Part shown: positions 53,654-61,021 of the stretch, piece after piece | Numbering within the stretch: position 1 is the first letter of the stretch | Layout: each line of letters opens with the position of its first letter | From: Prevotella sp. | Lineage (GTDB): Bacteria; Bacteroidota; Bacteroidia; Bacteroidales; Bacteroidaceae | Assembly: GCA_017469955.1 (NCBI GenBank) | Contig: JAFUFJ010000012.1 | Location: forward strand, 16,919-80,918 | Length of the DNA: 64,000 nt | Direction of reading: 5' to 3' | Program-made: the position numbers and the translations under genes | Notes under the pieces: model-generated | Databases searched by the model: none | What the model saw: the letters and a program-made list of their open reading frames with translations, nothing else | What the model was told of the DNA's origin: nothing

Positions 53654-54439
53654 TCAGAACTTGTATTTGTATTCCAATGCTACGATATGCATATTAGGCT
53701 CGAAGTCATCGTCATCGTTATTGACCACCTGATATCGATATGAAAGGCCTACGACGTTGGTCTTGTTGGGCTTCCAGTCAACGCCTGCTGTATAGCGAGT
53801 CTTGGTCAGGTTCCAGGCATTGAACAGTTCTCCGCTGACGTATGGTGTGATTTTCAGGGGTTTTATCTTATATTCCACCTGCAGCCTCGACCGCAAAACA
53901 CTCTTTGATTTGCTCTTATAGGTGTGTTCTTCTTCCTCGTATTCTTCGTTGTAGTAGTCCCAACGCCGGTCTACTGTGTGGGCTGGCCTGTAGGTGTATT
54001 GCCAGCGTTCACGGAGCGATACGTTGAACTTGCCGATGTTAACGTCGCCCGTCAGCGAGGCTGTTACTCGATGTCTCAGGCCTGCATAGGTGCCGAGTTT
54101 CTTGGGGTCGCCGACGCTTACTACTTCTTGCAGCACTTTCTTGTCGCCCTCTTCATAATAGGATATGCGCTCAGTGTTTGGGTCATGCAGCAGGGTATAG
54201 CCTGCCGAGGCCTTCAGCCACTTGGTGATTTTGTAGGAGGAACTGAGTCCGAGACTGAGTCTGTCCATTGTTGCGAAGTCGTCGCGGGTGCGCAGTTCGG
54301 CTTCCATTCCTACGGTCCATTTCTTGGTAATCTTCTTGTCGACGCCTGCCGAGAGCCAGAATCCGGTGTCGTCGGACTGTGAAAATGCGGCCAAAGGCAG
54401 TGTCATGAGAGCCAAAAGGCTCAGGATGAATCTTTGCAT
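53654..54439 (-). CDS. DUF2490 outer-membrane beta-barrel protein
   Basis: An exported 261-residue protein with signal peptide ending LAAFSQ. It has alternating strands typical of DUF2490 small barrels (GFWLSAGVDKKITKKWTVGMEAELRTRDD, FNVSLRERWQYTYRP) and an aromatic C-terminus (VALEYKYKF). Function unknown; the family is common in Bacteroidota. It is the third gene after the VTC-domain and DUF4956 genes, 18 bases downstream, and the operon ends in a terminator. The surface location would fit export or display of whatever the two membrane-side proteins make or sense. Confidence 0.88.
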   Translation of the reverse strand: MQRFILSLLALMTLPLAAFSQSDDTGFWLSAGVDKKITKKWTVGMEAELRTRDDFATMDRLSLGLSSSYKITKWLKASAGYTLLHDPNTERISYYEEGDKKVLQEVVSVGDPKKLGTYAGLRHRVTASLTGDVNIGKFNVSLRERWQYTYRPAHTVDRRWDYYNEEYEEEEHTYKSKSKSVLRSRLQVEYKIKPLKITPYVSGELFNAWNLTKTRYTAGVDWKPNKTNVVGLSYRYQVVNNDDDDFEPNMHIVALEYKYKF

Positions 54440-54457
54440 AGTCGTGTTGTGTTTTTG

Positions 54458-55120
54458 TCAGAATGTGGTGCGGTCGTCTTTATTCAGGCGCATTTTCTGG
54501 TCGATGGTCGAGGGATTGCCTTCTTGTTCGTAGGTGACCTTGACCATTGCCATGTCTTTCAGCATGTCGACTGCTCCCACTTCAATGTTGAGAATCTTCA
54601 GTCCGAGGCGCTTTTCGAGGTCGGCTTTCAGTTCTTCCCGGCGTTCGGGAAGGATGAGTTCGATGCGGTCGTACTGCACAAGTTTCGATGGTTGCTCCTT
54701 CAAGTAGTGCTCACTTGCCCATATTGCCACGACAACGACGATGTCGGTGATGAGGATTTCGAACAATGTTGCTGATGAAGCTATGGCATTGACGACGGAC
54801 AACGAGACGATGACAAACAAGTAGGTCATCTCGCGAACGGGCATGGCGTCGGTACGATAGCGCATGATTGAGAAGATGCCGAACAAGCCAATACCTATGC
54901 CCATCGATGTTTTTCCGCCGAGCTTGTCGAGTCCGAATATCATGAAGAACACCAGAAAGAAGATGGCAATGCTGGTGAGCAGGAAGGTGAAATAGAAGTC
55001 GCGCCGACGGCTCTTGCGGTAGTAGAGCCGGTCGATGATAAACCAGTTTACCAGGATACAGATGGCAAATCGCACCATCATGTCGCTGAAGTCAGCCGTA
55101 ATTTGAAATAAGTTTCCCAT
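54458..55120 (-). CDS. DUF4956 membrane protein
   Basis: A 220-residue inner-membrane protein. Four hydrophobic segments lie in the first 140 residues, with the conserved GIGIGLFGIFSIMRYRTDAMPVREMTYLFVIV motif of DUF4956. A cytosolic alpha/beta domain (about 145-220) ends MRLNKDDRTTF. DUF4956 genes commonly sit beside VTC-type polyphosphate polymerase genes and CotH or Cthe_2159-type genes in other phyla, so a membrane subunit role in a polymer-related complex is plausible but unproven. It lies 34 bases after the VTC gene. Confidence 0.9.
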   Translation of the reverse strand: MGNLFQITADFSDMMVRFAICILVNWFIIDRLYYRKSRRRDFYFTFLLTSIAIFFLVFFMIFGLDKLGGKTSMGIGIGLFGIFSIMRYRTDAMPVREMTYLFVIVSLSVVNAIASSATLFEILITDIVVVVAIWASEHYLKEQPSKLVQYDRIELILPERREELKADLEKRLGLKILNIEVGAVDMLKDMAMVKVTYEQEGNPSTIDQKMRLNKDDRTTF

Positions 55121-55154
55121 ATGTTTTTTTGTTTCTATTTGTCGGTGTTGACGG

Positions 55155-55964
55155 TTACGGGCGGTCTTGCCCTTCTTTCAGAATCTTGTTGATGTCGCGC
55201 AAGCGTTTCTTGAACCTGTTTTGACGCAGTTGAGGATTGGTAAGTGCCGATCCGATACAGTACTTACTAAAGCCATGAGGGTGGATTCTGAGCTGCTTGA
55301 GCATGCCCAGTATGGGCGAGAACTGCAGGCCGTCGCGCTTCAGTTCGATGATGACTATGCCCGTAAGGTCTTTGGTTTGCCGGGTTTTGATGTGGTTGAA
55401 GCGCAGGTTGAGGTCTATGGTGAGCCGTTCGGTCTTGGCCTTGTTGACGAGCGTGATGCGCGAGAATCTGTTCTCGACTTGCTGTTCGAGCGTGGCTGCA
55501 TCGTATCTGAGGTGCTCGCGAAGGAACTCGCCGTAGCGCCTGAACTGTTCGTCTTGCTCGAGGAAAAGGATGTCGTGGCGGGGCTCTCGGGGGTTGAAGC
55601 CCTCCATCGTCATGCGCTTTTTCTTGGTGCGCCCGTGGTTGTTCTTGGTCTTCACCTCGAGGAAGTTCAGGTTGGAGTCTACGTAACTGCGTATGCGAAG
55701 CTTCTGCCTGTTGGTGTGTCCGTTGTGGTGGATGCGGAACATCTGGCAGTCGGGCGTGTCAAAATAGGTGGTATAGTATTCGGCAATGCGCAGCCCATTG
55801 ATCTCCTGCACTCGGTAAGCTTCGCGTGCAAGCTGAAGAAGGCGTGTCAGCATGGCCGTGTTGGTGACGAACTTTGTGTCGGTACGGTTCATCAGTTTGA
55901 TGCCGCTCATCTCCTCAAGCGTTATCGGTTCGTAGCTGTTCAGTATGTCTGAAATGGCTTTCAT
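55155..55964 (-). CDS. VTC-domain polyphosphate polymerase-like protein
   Basis: A 269-residue cytosolic protein with the VTC4-like triphosphate-tunnel fold. From ATG 55964 it begins MKAISDILNSYEPITLEEM. Family motifs are LMNRTDTKFVT, YYTTYFDTPDCQMFRIHHNGHTNRQKLRIRSY (basic tunnel strand), FLEVKTKNNHGRTKKKRM, LTIDLNLRF, and IVIIELKRDGLQFSP, with E and K residues that would bind metal and triphosphate. In yeast VTC4 this fold polymerises phosphate from ATP. Here activity is inferred. The promoter at 55991-56022 excludes the longer frame from 56042. It leads the DUF4956-DUF2490 operon. Confidence 0.9.
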   Translation of the reverse strand: MKAISDILNSYEPITLEEMSGIKLMNRTDTKFVTNTAMLTRLLQLAREAYRVQEINGLRIAEYYTTYFDTPDCQMFRIHHNGHTNRQKLRIRSYVDSNLNFLEVKTKNNHGRTKKKRMTMEGFNPREPRHDILFLEQDEQFRRYGEFLREHLRYDAATLEQQVENRFSRITLVNKAKTERLTIDLNLRFNHIKTRQTKDLTGIVIIELKRDGLQFSPILGMLKQLRIHPHGFSKYCIGSALTNPQLRQNRFKKRLRDINKILKEGQDRP

Positions 55965-55990
55965 TGGGGCCTTGTCGTCGTTAGTGAATG

Positions 55991-56022
55991 CAAAACTAAG
56001 AAAAAAAAAGCATTTGAGCAAA
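55991..56022 (-). promoter_or_regulatory. Promoter of the VTC-DUF4956-DUF2490 operon
   Basis: Minus-strand TTTG (56019-56022), a 20-base spacer and TAGTTTTG (55991-55998), giving a leader of about 20 bases. Confidence 0.75.
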
Positions 56023-56111
56023 TTAATTCTGCCAAACATCACATTTTTTCTGAAAACGGTTCCCGGCCAGGGTTTTGTCCCTTCTCCGCAGGTTCCGTTC
56101 CCCTATCGCTT

Positions 56112-56221
56112 GAGAAAGCTATCCTTTCAGCCCGAGAAGTCTTAGCTTTCTTGTCAATAACTCATAGCTTTCTCGGCCATAACCCATAGACTTCTCACCC
56201 TAAACTCTTAGCTTTCTCAGA
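56112..56221. repeat. 110-bp modular element 8: five 22-nt palindromic units
   Basis: Units start at 56112, 56134, 56156, 56178 and 56200. Unit 1 left GAGAAAGCT pairs with unit 5 right AGCTTTCTC; unit 2 left GAGAAGTCT pairs perfectly with unit 4 right AGACTTCTC. Words CATAACCCA, AATAACTCA and CTAAACTCT occur in units 3-5. It lies between divergent promoters, so it cannot be a 3' element for either gene. Confidence 0.87.
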
Positions 56222-56272
56222 CAGAAAGGCATGACCCCATCTGGACCATCACGCGTTTTCTCTCCGATTTCC

Positions 56273-56391
56273 TTTGTTTTGTCCTCGCTTATTCGTAACT
56301 TTGGCTGACGCCGAAGTTACTCCGTCTCGGCAATGCAAAGGAAAAAACTTCGTCTTTTCCTTTGCATTGCTCTCAACTTTCCGTAACTTTG
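56273..56391 (+). promoter_or_regulatory. Double promoter made of an 88-bp repeat, before the M6 protease
   Basis: Two complete promoters of the same form lie 88 bases apart: TTTG 56273-56276 with TAACTTTG 56296-56303, and TTTG 56361-56364 with TAACTTTG 56384-56391, each with a 19-base spacer. Between them are GCCGAAGTTACTCCGTCTCGGC-type dyads and a GCAATGCAAAGGAAAA segment shared, in reverse orientation, with the parC promoter repeat. Confidence 0.78.
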
Positions 56392-56412
56392 CCCACAGAA
56401 AATCGACATCAA

Positions 56413-58020
56413 ATGACGCGAAGACTATTGACATTAAGCCTCTTGGTGCTCTGCTGCGTGGCCGTGACAAGGGCCGTTCCTGCCAATCCTGAGCCGTTCT
56501 GCTACACCCAACCCGACGGGAAAGTGTTCCAGCTTGTGCTCTGTGGCGACGAACATGGCCACCTGTTCATGACCACCGACGGCCGTCTGGCCACCATCGG
56601 CAGTGACGGTTTTGTGTCGATTGGCAGCCAAGTGTCGCTCAAAGAGAAGGTCCGCCAGTGGCAAAAGTCGAGCCGGCATGCCCGGAGAAAGGCGTCCGGC
56701 AGGCGCGCAAAGGCACCCTCCATGGGCGAGGCACGGGGCCTGATTGTCCTTGTCAACTTCCAAGACTTGGCCTTCACCGACACCCCTCAGCGCATCAGCC
56801 GGCTCATGAACGAGGAAGGATATGCCGAAAACGGAGCCACAGGCAGTGCCCGCGACTACTTCGTCGACCAGTCTTTCGGCCAGTTTCAGCCCGTCTTCGA
56901 CGTCATCGGCCCCGTGACTCTCGACCATCCCTACAGCTACTACGGGGCTAATCTCGACAATGAGACCGAGGACGACAGCAACCCTGAAGAGATGATATTC
57001 ATGGCTGTAAAGGCTGCCGTAGAAGAAAACCTCGTCGGAAGCCTCAGCGACTACGACCTCGACAACGACGGTACCGTCGACATGGTCTATGTCATCTATG
57101 CCGGAAAAGGCGAAGCCGACGGGGGCAACGCCGACACCGTATGGCCTCACATGTGGGACATCCGCGAGACTCGGTTTGCCGATCAGACCGTCAGCGGGCT
57201 GCACTTAGGCCTGTATGCCTGCTCAGCCGAGAAGAGAAGAAACAACAGCTACAGCGGCATCGGCACCTTCTGCCACGAATATGGCCACTGCCTCGGCCTG
57301 CCAGACCTATACGATACGACCTATTCAGGCGGGTTCGGAATGGGCAGTTTCGACATCATGGGCCACGGCAACTACCTCAATAGCGGCAATACTCCGCCAG
57401 CCTACAGCGCCTTCGAGCGATACTCTCTCGGGTGGCTTCAGTATGAAGACCTCTGCGAAAACCAGACCGTTGAGCTCGAAGACATCAAGGAATCTAACCG
57501 TGCATGCAGGCTCACAAGCAGCAATCCCGACGAATATTTCACCCTCGAAAACCGGCAACCTACGGGTTGGGACAGCTATCTGCCGGCCGAAGGACTCATG
57601 ATTCTGCACATCGACTACGACGAAACCGCCTGGGAAGAGAACACCGTCAACGACAATCCCGACCACCAACGTGTGGTAATCGTGCCTGCAGACGGACGGC
57701 TTACCTCCTACTCGCAGGCCGGAGACCTATACCCCGGGCCCGGCAACAATACCGAATTTACCGACGAGTCCACACCATCGTCGACACTCTGGGACGGCTC
57801 TCCCCTGCAAAAACCCGTCACCGGAATCCAGACAACCGGCAGCAATGTCATCAGCTTCCAGTTCAGAAACGAGACTTCAGACATTGACCTCCCGGCGACA
57901 ACCACAGGCAACCTGCCCACGAAAGCATACAACTTGCTGGGACAGCCGGCCCGAAACACCGGCAAAGGCATCGTCATTCTCAACCAAGACCACAGGAAAA
58001 CAAAAGTCATAAAGCCATAA
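56413..58020 (+). CDS. Secreted M6-family metalloprotease with sorting-like tail
   Basis: A 535-residue exported zinc protease related to immune inhibitor A. From ATG 56413 a signal peptide ends VAVTRA. The catalytic domain (about 105-380) has RGLIVLVNFQD, YDLDNDGTVDMVYVIYAGKGEADGG, and the zinc site HEYGHCLGLPDLYD (H288, E289, H292) followed by GSFDIMGHGNY with the Met-turn. A beta-rich region follows, and the C-terminus (YNLLGQPARNTGKGIVILNQ) resembles the Prevotella type IX-like tail. Expression is probably driven by the tandem 88-bp promoters. Targets could be host or dietary proteins. Confidence 0.92.
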   Translation: MTRRLLTLSLLVLCCVAVTRAVPANPEPFCYTQPDGKVFQLVLCGDEHGHLFMTTDGRLATIGSDGFVSIGSQVSLKEKVRQWQKSSRHARRKASGRRAKAPSMGEARGLIVLVNFQDLAFTDTPQRISRLMNEEGYAENGATGSARDYFVDQSFGQFQPVFDVIGPVTLDHPYSYYGANLDNETEDDSNPEEMIFMAVKAAVEENLVGSLSDYDLDNDGTVDMVYVIYAGKGEADGGNADTVWPHMWDIRETRFADQTVSGLHLGLYACSAEKRRNNSYSGIGTFCHEYGHCLGLPDLYDTTYSGGFGMGSFDIMGHGNYLNSGNTPPAYSAFERYSLGWLQYEDLCENQTVELEDIKESNRACRLTSSNPDEYFTLENRQPTGWDSYLPAEGLMILHIDYDETAWEENTVNDNPDHQRVVIVPADGRLTSYSQAGDLYPGPGNNTEFTDESTPSSTLWDGSPLQKPVTGIQTTGSNVISFQFRNETSDIDLPATTTGNLPTKAYNLLGQPARNTGKGIVILNQDHRKTKVIKP

Positions 58021-58025
58021 TACAC

Positions 58026-58056
58026 AAAAAAAGCCTCCACATCCGGAGGCTTTTTC
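58026..58056. terminator. Bidirectional terminator between M6 protease and asd
   Basis: AAAAAAAGCCTCC and GGAGGCTTTTT flank a short loop. It serves both convergent genes. Confidence 0.88.
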
Positions 58057-58078
58057 TCTATCAATATGCCCGACAAGG

Positions 58079-59092
58079 CTATCGCTTCACGTCGCCAACC
58101 CTGATCAGATACTCCGCAATCTGCACCGCATTCAAGGCAGCACCCTTGCGTATCTGGTCGCCGGAAAGCCACAAAGTCAGGCCGTTCGGATCGCTCAAAT
58201 CCTTGCGAATACGACCGACGAAGACGTCATCCTTGCCTCCCGTCTCCAAGGGCATGGGGTAAACAAGGCGGGAAGGATCGTCCATGAGCGTGCAACCCGG
58301 GGCATTCGCAATGGCCTCGCGGGCCGCTTCTATGCTGACAGGCTCCTCTGTCTCAATCCAAACGCTCTCGGAATGGCTCCGCAACGACGACACTCGCACG
58401 CAGGTTGCCGAACACTTCGCGTCGGTATGCATGATCTTGCGCGTCTCGTTAAACATCTTCATCTCCTCTTTCGTATAGCCGTTCTCCGTGAAAACATCAA
58501 TCTGCGGAATGACGTTATAGGCCAACTGGTGGGGAAACTTCTGCACCGTCACGGGCTCGCCCTGCACAAGTTGCCGATATTGCTCTTGCAATTCTGCCAT
58601 GGCAGCAGCACCCGCACCGCTCGCACTCTGATAGCTTGACACCCTGATACGCTTGATATGACTCAGAGCTTCCAATGGCTGAAGCACGACAACCATCATG
58701 ATCGTCGTACAGTTTGGATTGGCAATAATGCCGCGAGGACGCACCAACGCATCGGTTGCATTACACTCTGGCACCACCAAAGGCACGTCTTCATCCATGC
58801 GAAACGCACTCGAATTGTCAATCATCACACAGCCATGACGGGTGATAGTCTCAGCAAACTCCTTGGAAGTGCTGCCACCTGCCGACACGAAAGCAATGTC
58901 AATATCCTTGAAATCGTCATTATGCTGAAGCAGTTTCACCTCCAGTTCCTCGCCCTTAAACGAATATTTACGCCCGGCCGAACGCTCACTGCCAAACAAA
59001 ACCAGTTCGTCCATCGGGAAATTACGCTCGGCAAGCAGGCGAAGAAACTCCTGACCTACGGCACCACTCGCACCAACAATCGCTACCTTCAT
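58079..59092 (-). CDS. asd: Aspartate-semialdehyde dehydrogenase
   Basis: Reduces aspartyl phosphate to aspartate semialdehyde with NADPH in the lysine/threonine/methionine and diaminopimelate pathway. The 337-residue product from ATG 59092 begins with the Rossmann motif [17 protein letters not shown]. The nucleophile Cys is in NPNCTT (C128), [10 protein letters not shown] follows, and the catalytic His lies in [14 protein letters not shown] (about 240). The length is standard. An in-frame ATG at 59125 gives an 11-residue extension without homology and is not used. It is a stand-alone gene with a -7 box about 85 bases upstream. Confidence 0.96.
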   Translation of the reverse strand: MKVAIVGASGAVGQEFLRLLAERNFPMDELVLFGSERSAGRKYSFKGEELEVKLLQHNDDFKDIDIAFVSAGGSTSKEFAETITRHGCVMIDNSSAFRMDEDVPLVVPECNATDALVRPRGIIANPNCTTIMMVVVLQPLEALSHIKRIRVSSYQSASGAGAAAMAELQEQYRQLVQGEPVTVQKFPHQLAYNVIPQIDVFTENGYTKEEMKMFNETRKIMHTDAKCSATCVRVSSLRSHSESVWIETEEPVSIEAAREAIANAPGCTLMDDPSRLVYPMPLETGGKDDVFVGRIRKDLSDPNGLTLWLSGDQIRKGAALNAVQIAEYLIRVGDVKR

Positions 59093-59174
59093 TCTTGTTT
59101 TCCTTTCTCCATAATTATGATTCACAACGGGAACCCCTTGACTTCATGAGGGCATCTTTCCCGCTATACGCCTG

Positions 59175-59182
59175 CAAAATTA
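59175..59182 (-). promoter_or_regulatory. -7 box of asd
   Basis: Minus-strand TAATTTTG. The nearest TTTG upstream (59198-59201) leaves only 15 bases, so the -33 assignment is uncertain. Confidence 0.5.
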
Positions 59183-59291
59183 CAACATTTCCGCCAACAA
59201 ACCGCATTTTCCTTAGCTCTTTTCATGTCTTTCTTCAAACATTTCACCCCAACACACCCCGTCAACCCTTCCGCCGCATCCACATGAAACA

Positions 59292-59445
59292 GCCCCAACC
59301 CTGCCCCATCTGTCATGAATACACAAACCACCTGTCATCAATGCATATACCATCTACCATGAATGCGCATACCATCTGTTATCAATGTATAAAACACCTG
59401 TTATCAATGTATAAAAGATCTGTTATGAATGCATAAAAATAGCCG
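59292..59445. repeat. 22-nt tandem array, seven units with ATGAATG/ATCAATG words
   Basis: Units start at 59292, 59314, 59336, 59358, 59380, 59402 and 59424. Examples are CATGAATGCGCATACCATCT and TATCAATGTATAAAAGATCT, with CATCTGT or CACCTGT ends. Neighbouring units are up to 90 percent alike, as in ordinary tandem duplication, but the period is the same 22 as elsewhere. Length, absence of unique spacers and absence of cas genes rule out CRISPR. Confidence 0.85.
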
Positions 59446-59467
59446 TGCAACTCTCAGCTGCACGGCT
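59441..59467 (-). terminator. Terminator on the minus strand, left of the A+T-rich segment
   Basis: A 9-bp stem (AGCCGTGCA against TGCACGGCT) followed on the minus strand by ATTTTTAT. It lies 8 bases downstream of a stop codon that closes a possible gene remnant. Confidence 0.75.
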
Positions 59468-59474
59468 ACTCCTT

Positions 59475-59540
59475 CTATTTGTCTTTCAGCACAATTCTCT
59501 TCATTTGACCTCCTCGAACATAATCGCCATTGTGTATTAG
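59475..59540 (-). pseudogene. Possible 3' remnant of an exported-protein gene
   Basis: The minus-strand frame reads IHNGDYVRGGQMKRIVLKDK then stop, with a proper terminator 8 bases later. The ending resembles the basic tails (..GIYI.NG..KVIVK) of exported proteins elsewhere in this window. No start or body is present before the DUF4143 ATPase gene, so this may be the surviving end of a gene cut off by insertion of the A+T-rich segment. It is short, so chance cannot be excluded. Confidence 0.3.
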
Positions 59541-59631
59541 ATGTTTACAAACACACGTGAACGATAAGGAAACGTAAAGGAGGCTATAAAGCCAAACAAA
59601 AATAGAAATTCCAAGTAAGGGACTATTTGTT

Positions 59632-60885
59632 CTATAAATCCAAACTATCCTCTTTTAGAAGGAAATCGAAAAGACCTATGGTCAGTATGCCGTCTTCGTT
59701 ACGACGTGGCATAATATGGTCTTTCACAATGATAATCTTCTTGAAAGAGTCATTGATGTTCATTAGTGAGCGAGACTCCTGTATCTCTTTCTCCCTATCA
59801 GGGATGGACAAAGCCGACTGTACATAATACTTCTTACTGCCGAGGCTCGCAATAAAGTCCACTTCAAGTTGGGTACGAGACCATTTTCCTTCCTTGTCGG
59901 GTTTCCTAATCTCTACCATTCCAACATCTACACTATAGCCACGTGTGATAAGTTCATTGTAAATGATGTTCTCCATAATATGCGTCTCTTCTTGTTGACG
60001 CATTTCTAAGATGGCATTTCTCAAACCGATGTCAGTGAAGTAGTATTTGGAAAGTGTATTGATATACTTCTTACCTTTTATGTCATAGCGAATGGCTTTG
60101 TTCAGTAGAAAAGACTCAGACAGATAATTGAGGTAATTTCTAATTGTCTGACTGCCAATACTTACATTCTTAACACTTTTGAATGTGTTCGATAATTTAG
60201 TTGGATTGCATGGAGCACCTATTGACGATGCTAAAATTAGCACCAACTCACGCAGTTCATTATCATTTTTGATTTTGTGATGTTCAATAATATCTGCCAA
60301 ATAAACTGTTTCGAACAATCCCTTCAGATAGTTTATCTTCTTCTCTTCGGTTTCAAAAGATTGAATGAGAGGCAACCCCCCATAAGTATAGTATTCGCGC
60401 CATGCATCTTGTTTATCACCACCTATAGCAGAATAGAACTCGGAAAAAGATAAAGGATTCACATGTATCGTTTCTCCTCGGCCACGGAACTCTGTAGGAA
60501 TATCAGATGATAGGAAGTGAGAGTTACTTCCTGTCACGTATGTATCAGCATTATCAATATGACGGAAACTATTTAGCACATCAACAAACTCGTCCATAAG
60601 CTGTACCTCATCGATGATGATGTAATAAAGTTTCTTGTCCTTGATCCTGTCATGAACATAGTGGAGCATGGCGTCTGGATTTCTCAGTTCCTTGTTCATG
60701 CGGTCTTCGAGATCAATACGAATGATGTGGTCATCTGCTACACCATTATCTAATAAGTGGTGATAGAATAAAACATTCAGCAGATATGATTTGCCACATC
60801 TACGAATACCTGTTACAACTTTGATAAAGCCATTTTGACGGCTATCAATCAGCTTTTTTAGATATCGATCTCTTTTTATCTCCAT
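59632..60885 (-). CDS. AAA ATPase with DUF4143 domain
   Basis: A 417-residue cytosolic ATPase of the AAA_14/DUF4143 family, abundant in Bacteroidota and often in variable regions. Walker A is GIRRCGKS (residues 26-33), Walker B IIIDEVQ (about 90-96), and a sensor-like TGSNSHFLSS follows. The C-terminal DUF4143 part (about 205-400) has a winged-helix-like segment and a PD-(D/E)xK-like strand (QLEVDFIASLGSKKYYVQSA). Function unknown; defence or toxin-like roles have been suggested for the family. Codon use is visibly A+T-richer than in the genes to the left, consistent with transfer. A promoter flanked by two palindromes lies upstream. Confidence 0.9.
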   Translation of the reverse strand: MEIKRDRYLKKLIDSRQNGFIKVVTGIRRCGKSYLLNVLFYHHLLDNGVADDHIIRIDLEDRMNKELRNPDAMLHYVHDRIKDKKLYYIIIDEVQLMDEFVDVLNSFRHIDNADTYVTGSNSHFLSSDIPTEFRGRGETIHVNPLSFSEFYSAIGGDKQDAWREYYTYGGLPLIQSFETEEKKINYLKGLFETVYLADIIEHHKIKNDNELRELVLILASSIGAPCNPTKLSNTFKSVKNVSIGSQTIRNYLNYLSESFLLNKAIRYDIKGKKYINTLSKYYFTDIGLRNAILEMRQQEETHIMENIIYNELITRGYSVDVGMVEIRKPDKEGKWSRTQLEVDFIASLGSKKYYVQSALSIPDREKEIQESRSLMNINDSFKKIIIVKDHIMPRRNEDGILTIGLFDFLLKEDSLDL

Positions 60886-60903
60886 TGTTTACGTTAATTT
60901 TTT

Positions 60904-60989
60904 GTCAACATTGACGTTTTTACAATGCAAAGATAGGGTCTTAAATTCAATTCCACAAGATTTATCGTTAAAAAGTTGTCAATCTTGAC
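60904..60989 (-). promoter_or_regulatory. ATPase promoter flanked by two GTCAAN2TTGAC palindromes
   Basis: The -7 box TATCTTTG (60928-60935) and TTGT at 60955-60958 form a minus-strand promoter for the DUF4143 gene. Palindromes GTCAACATTGAC (60904-60915) and GTCAATCTTGAC (60978-60989) flank it, 74 bases apart. The second sits in a longer A/T-flanked dyad that might also end the upstream transcript. Confidence 0.6.
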
Positions 60990-61021
60990 ACTTTTTTAAT
61001 GCAGATTGGCCTTTTGCTATA

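Noticed and set aside
59292-59445. CRISPR-like array
   Set aside because: Units are contiguous 22-mers without unique spacers, similarity grades along the array, and no cas genes are nearby.
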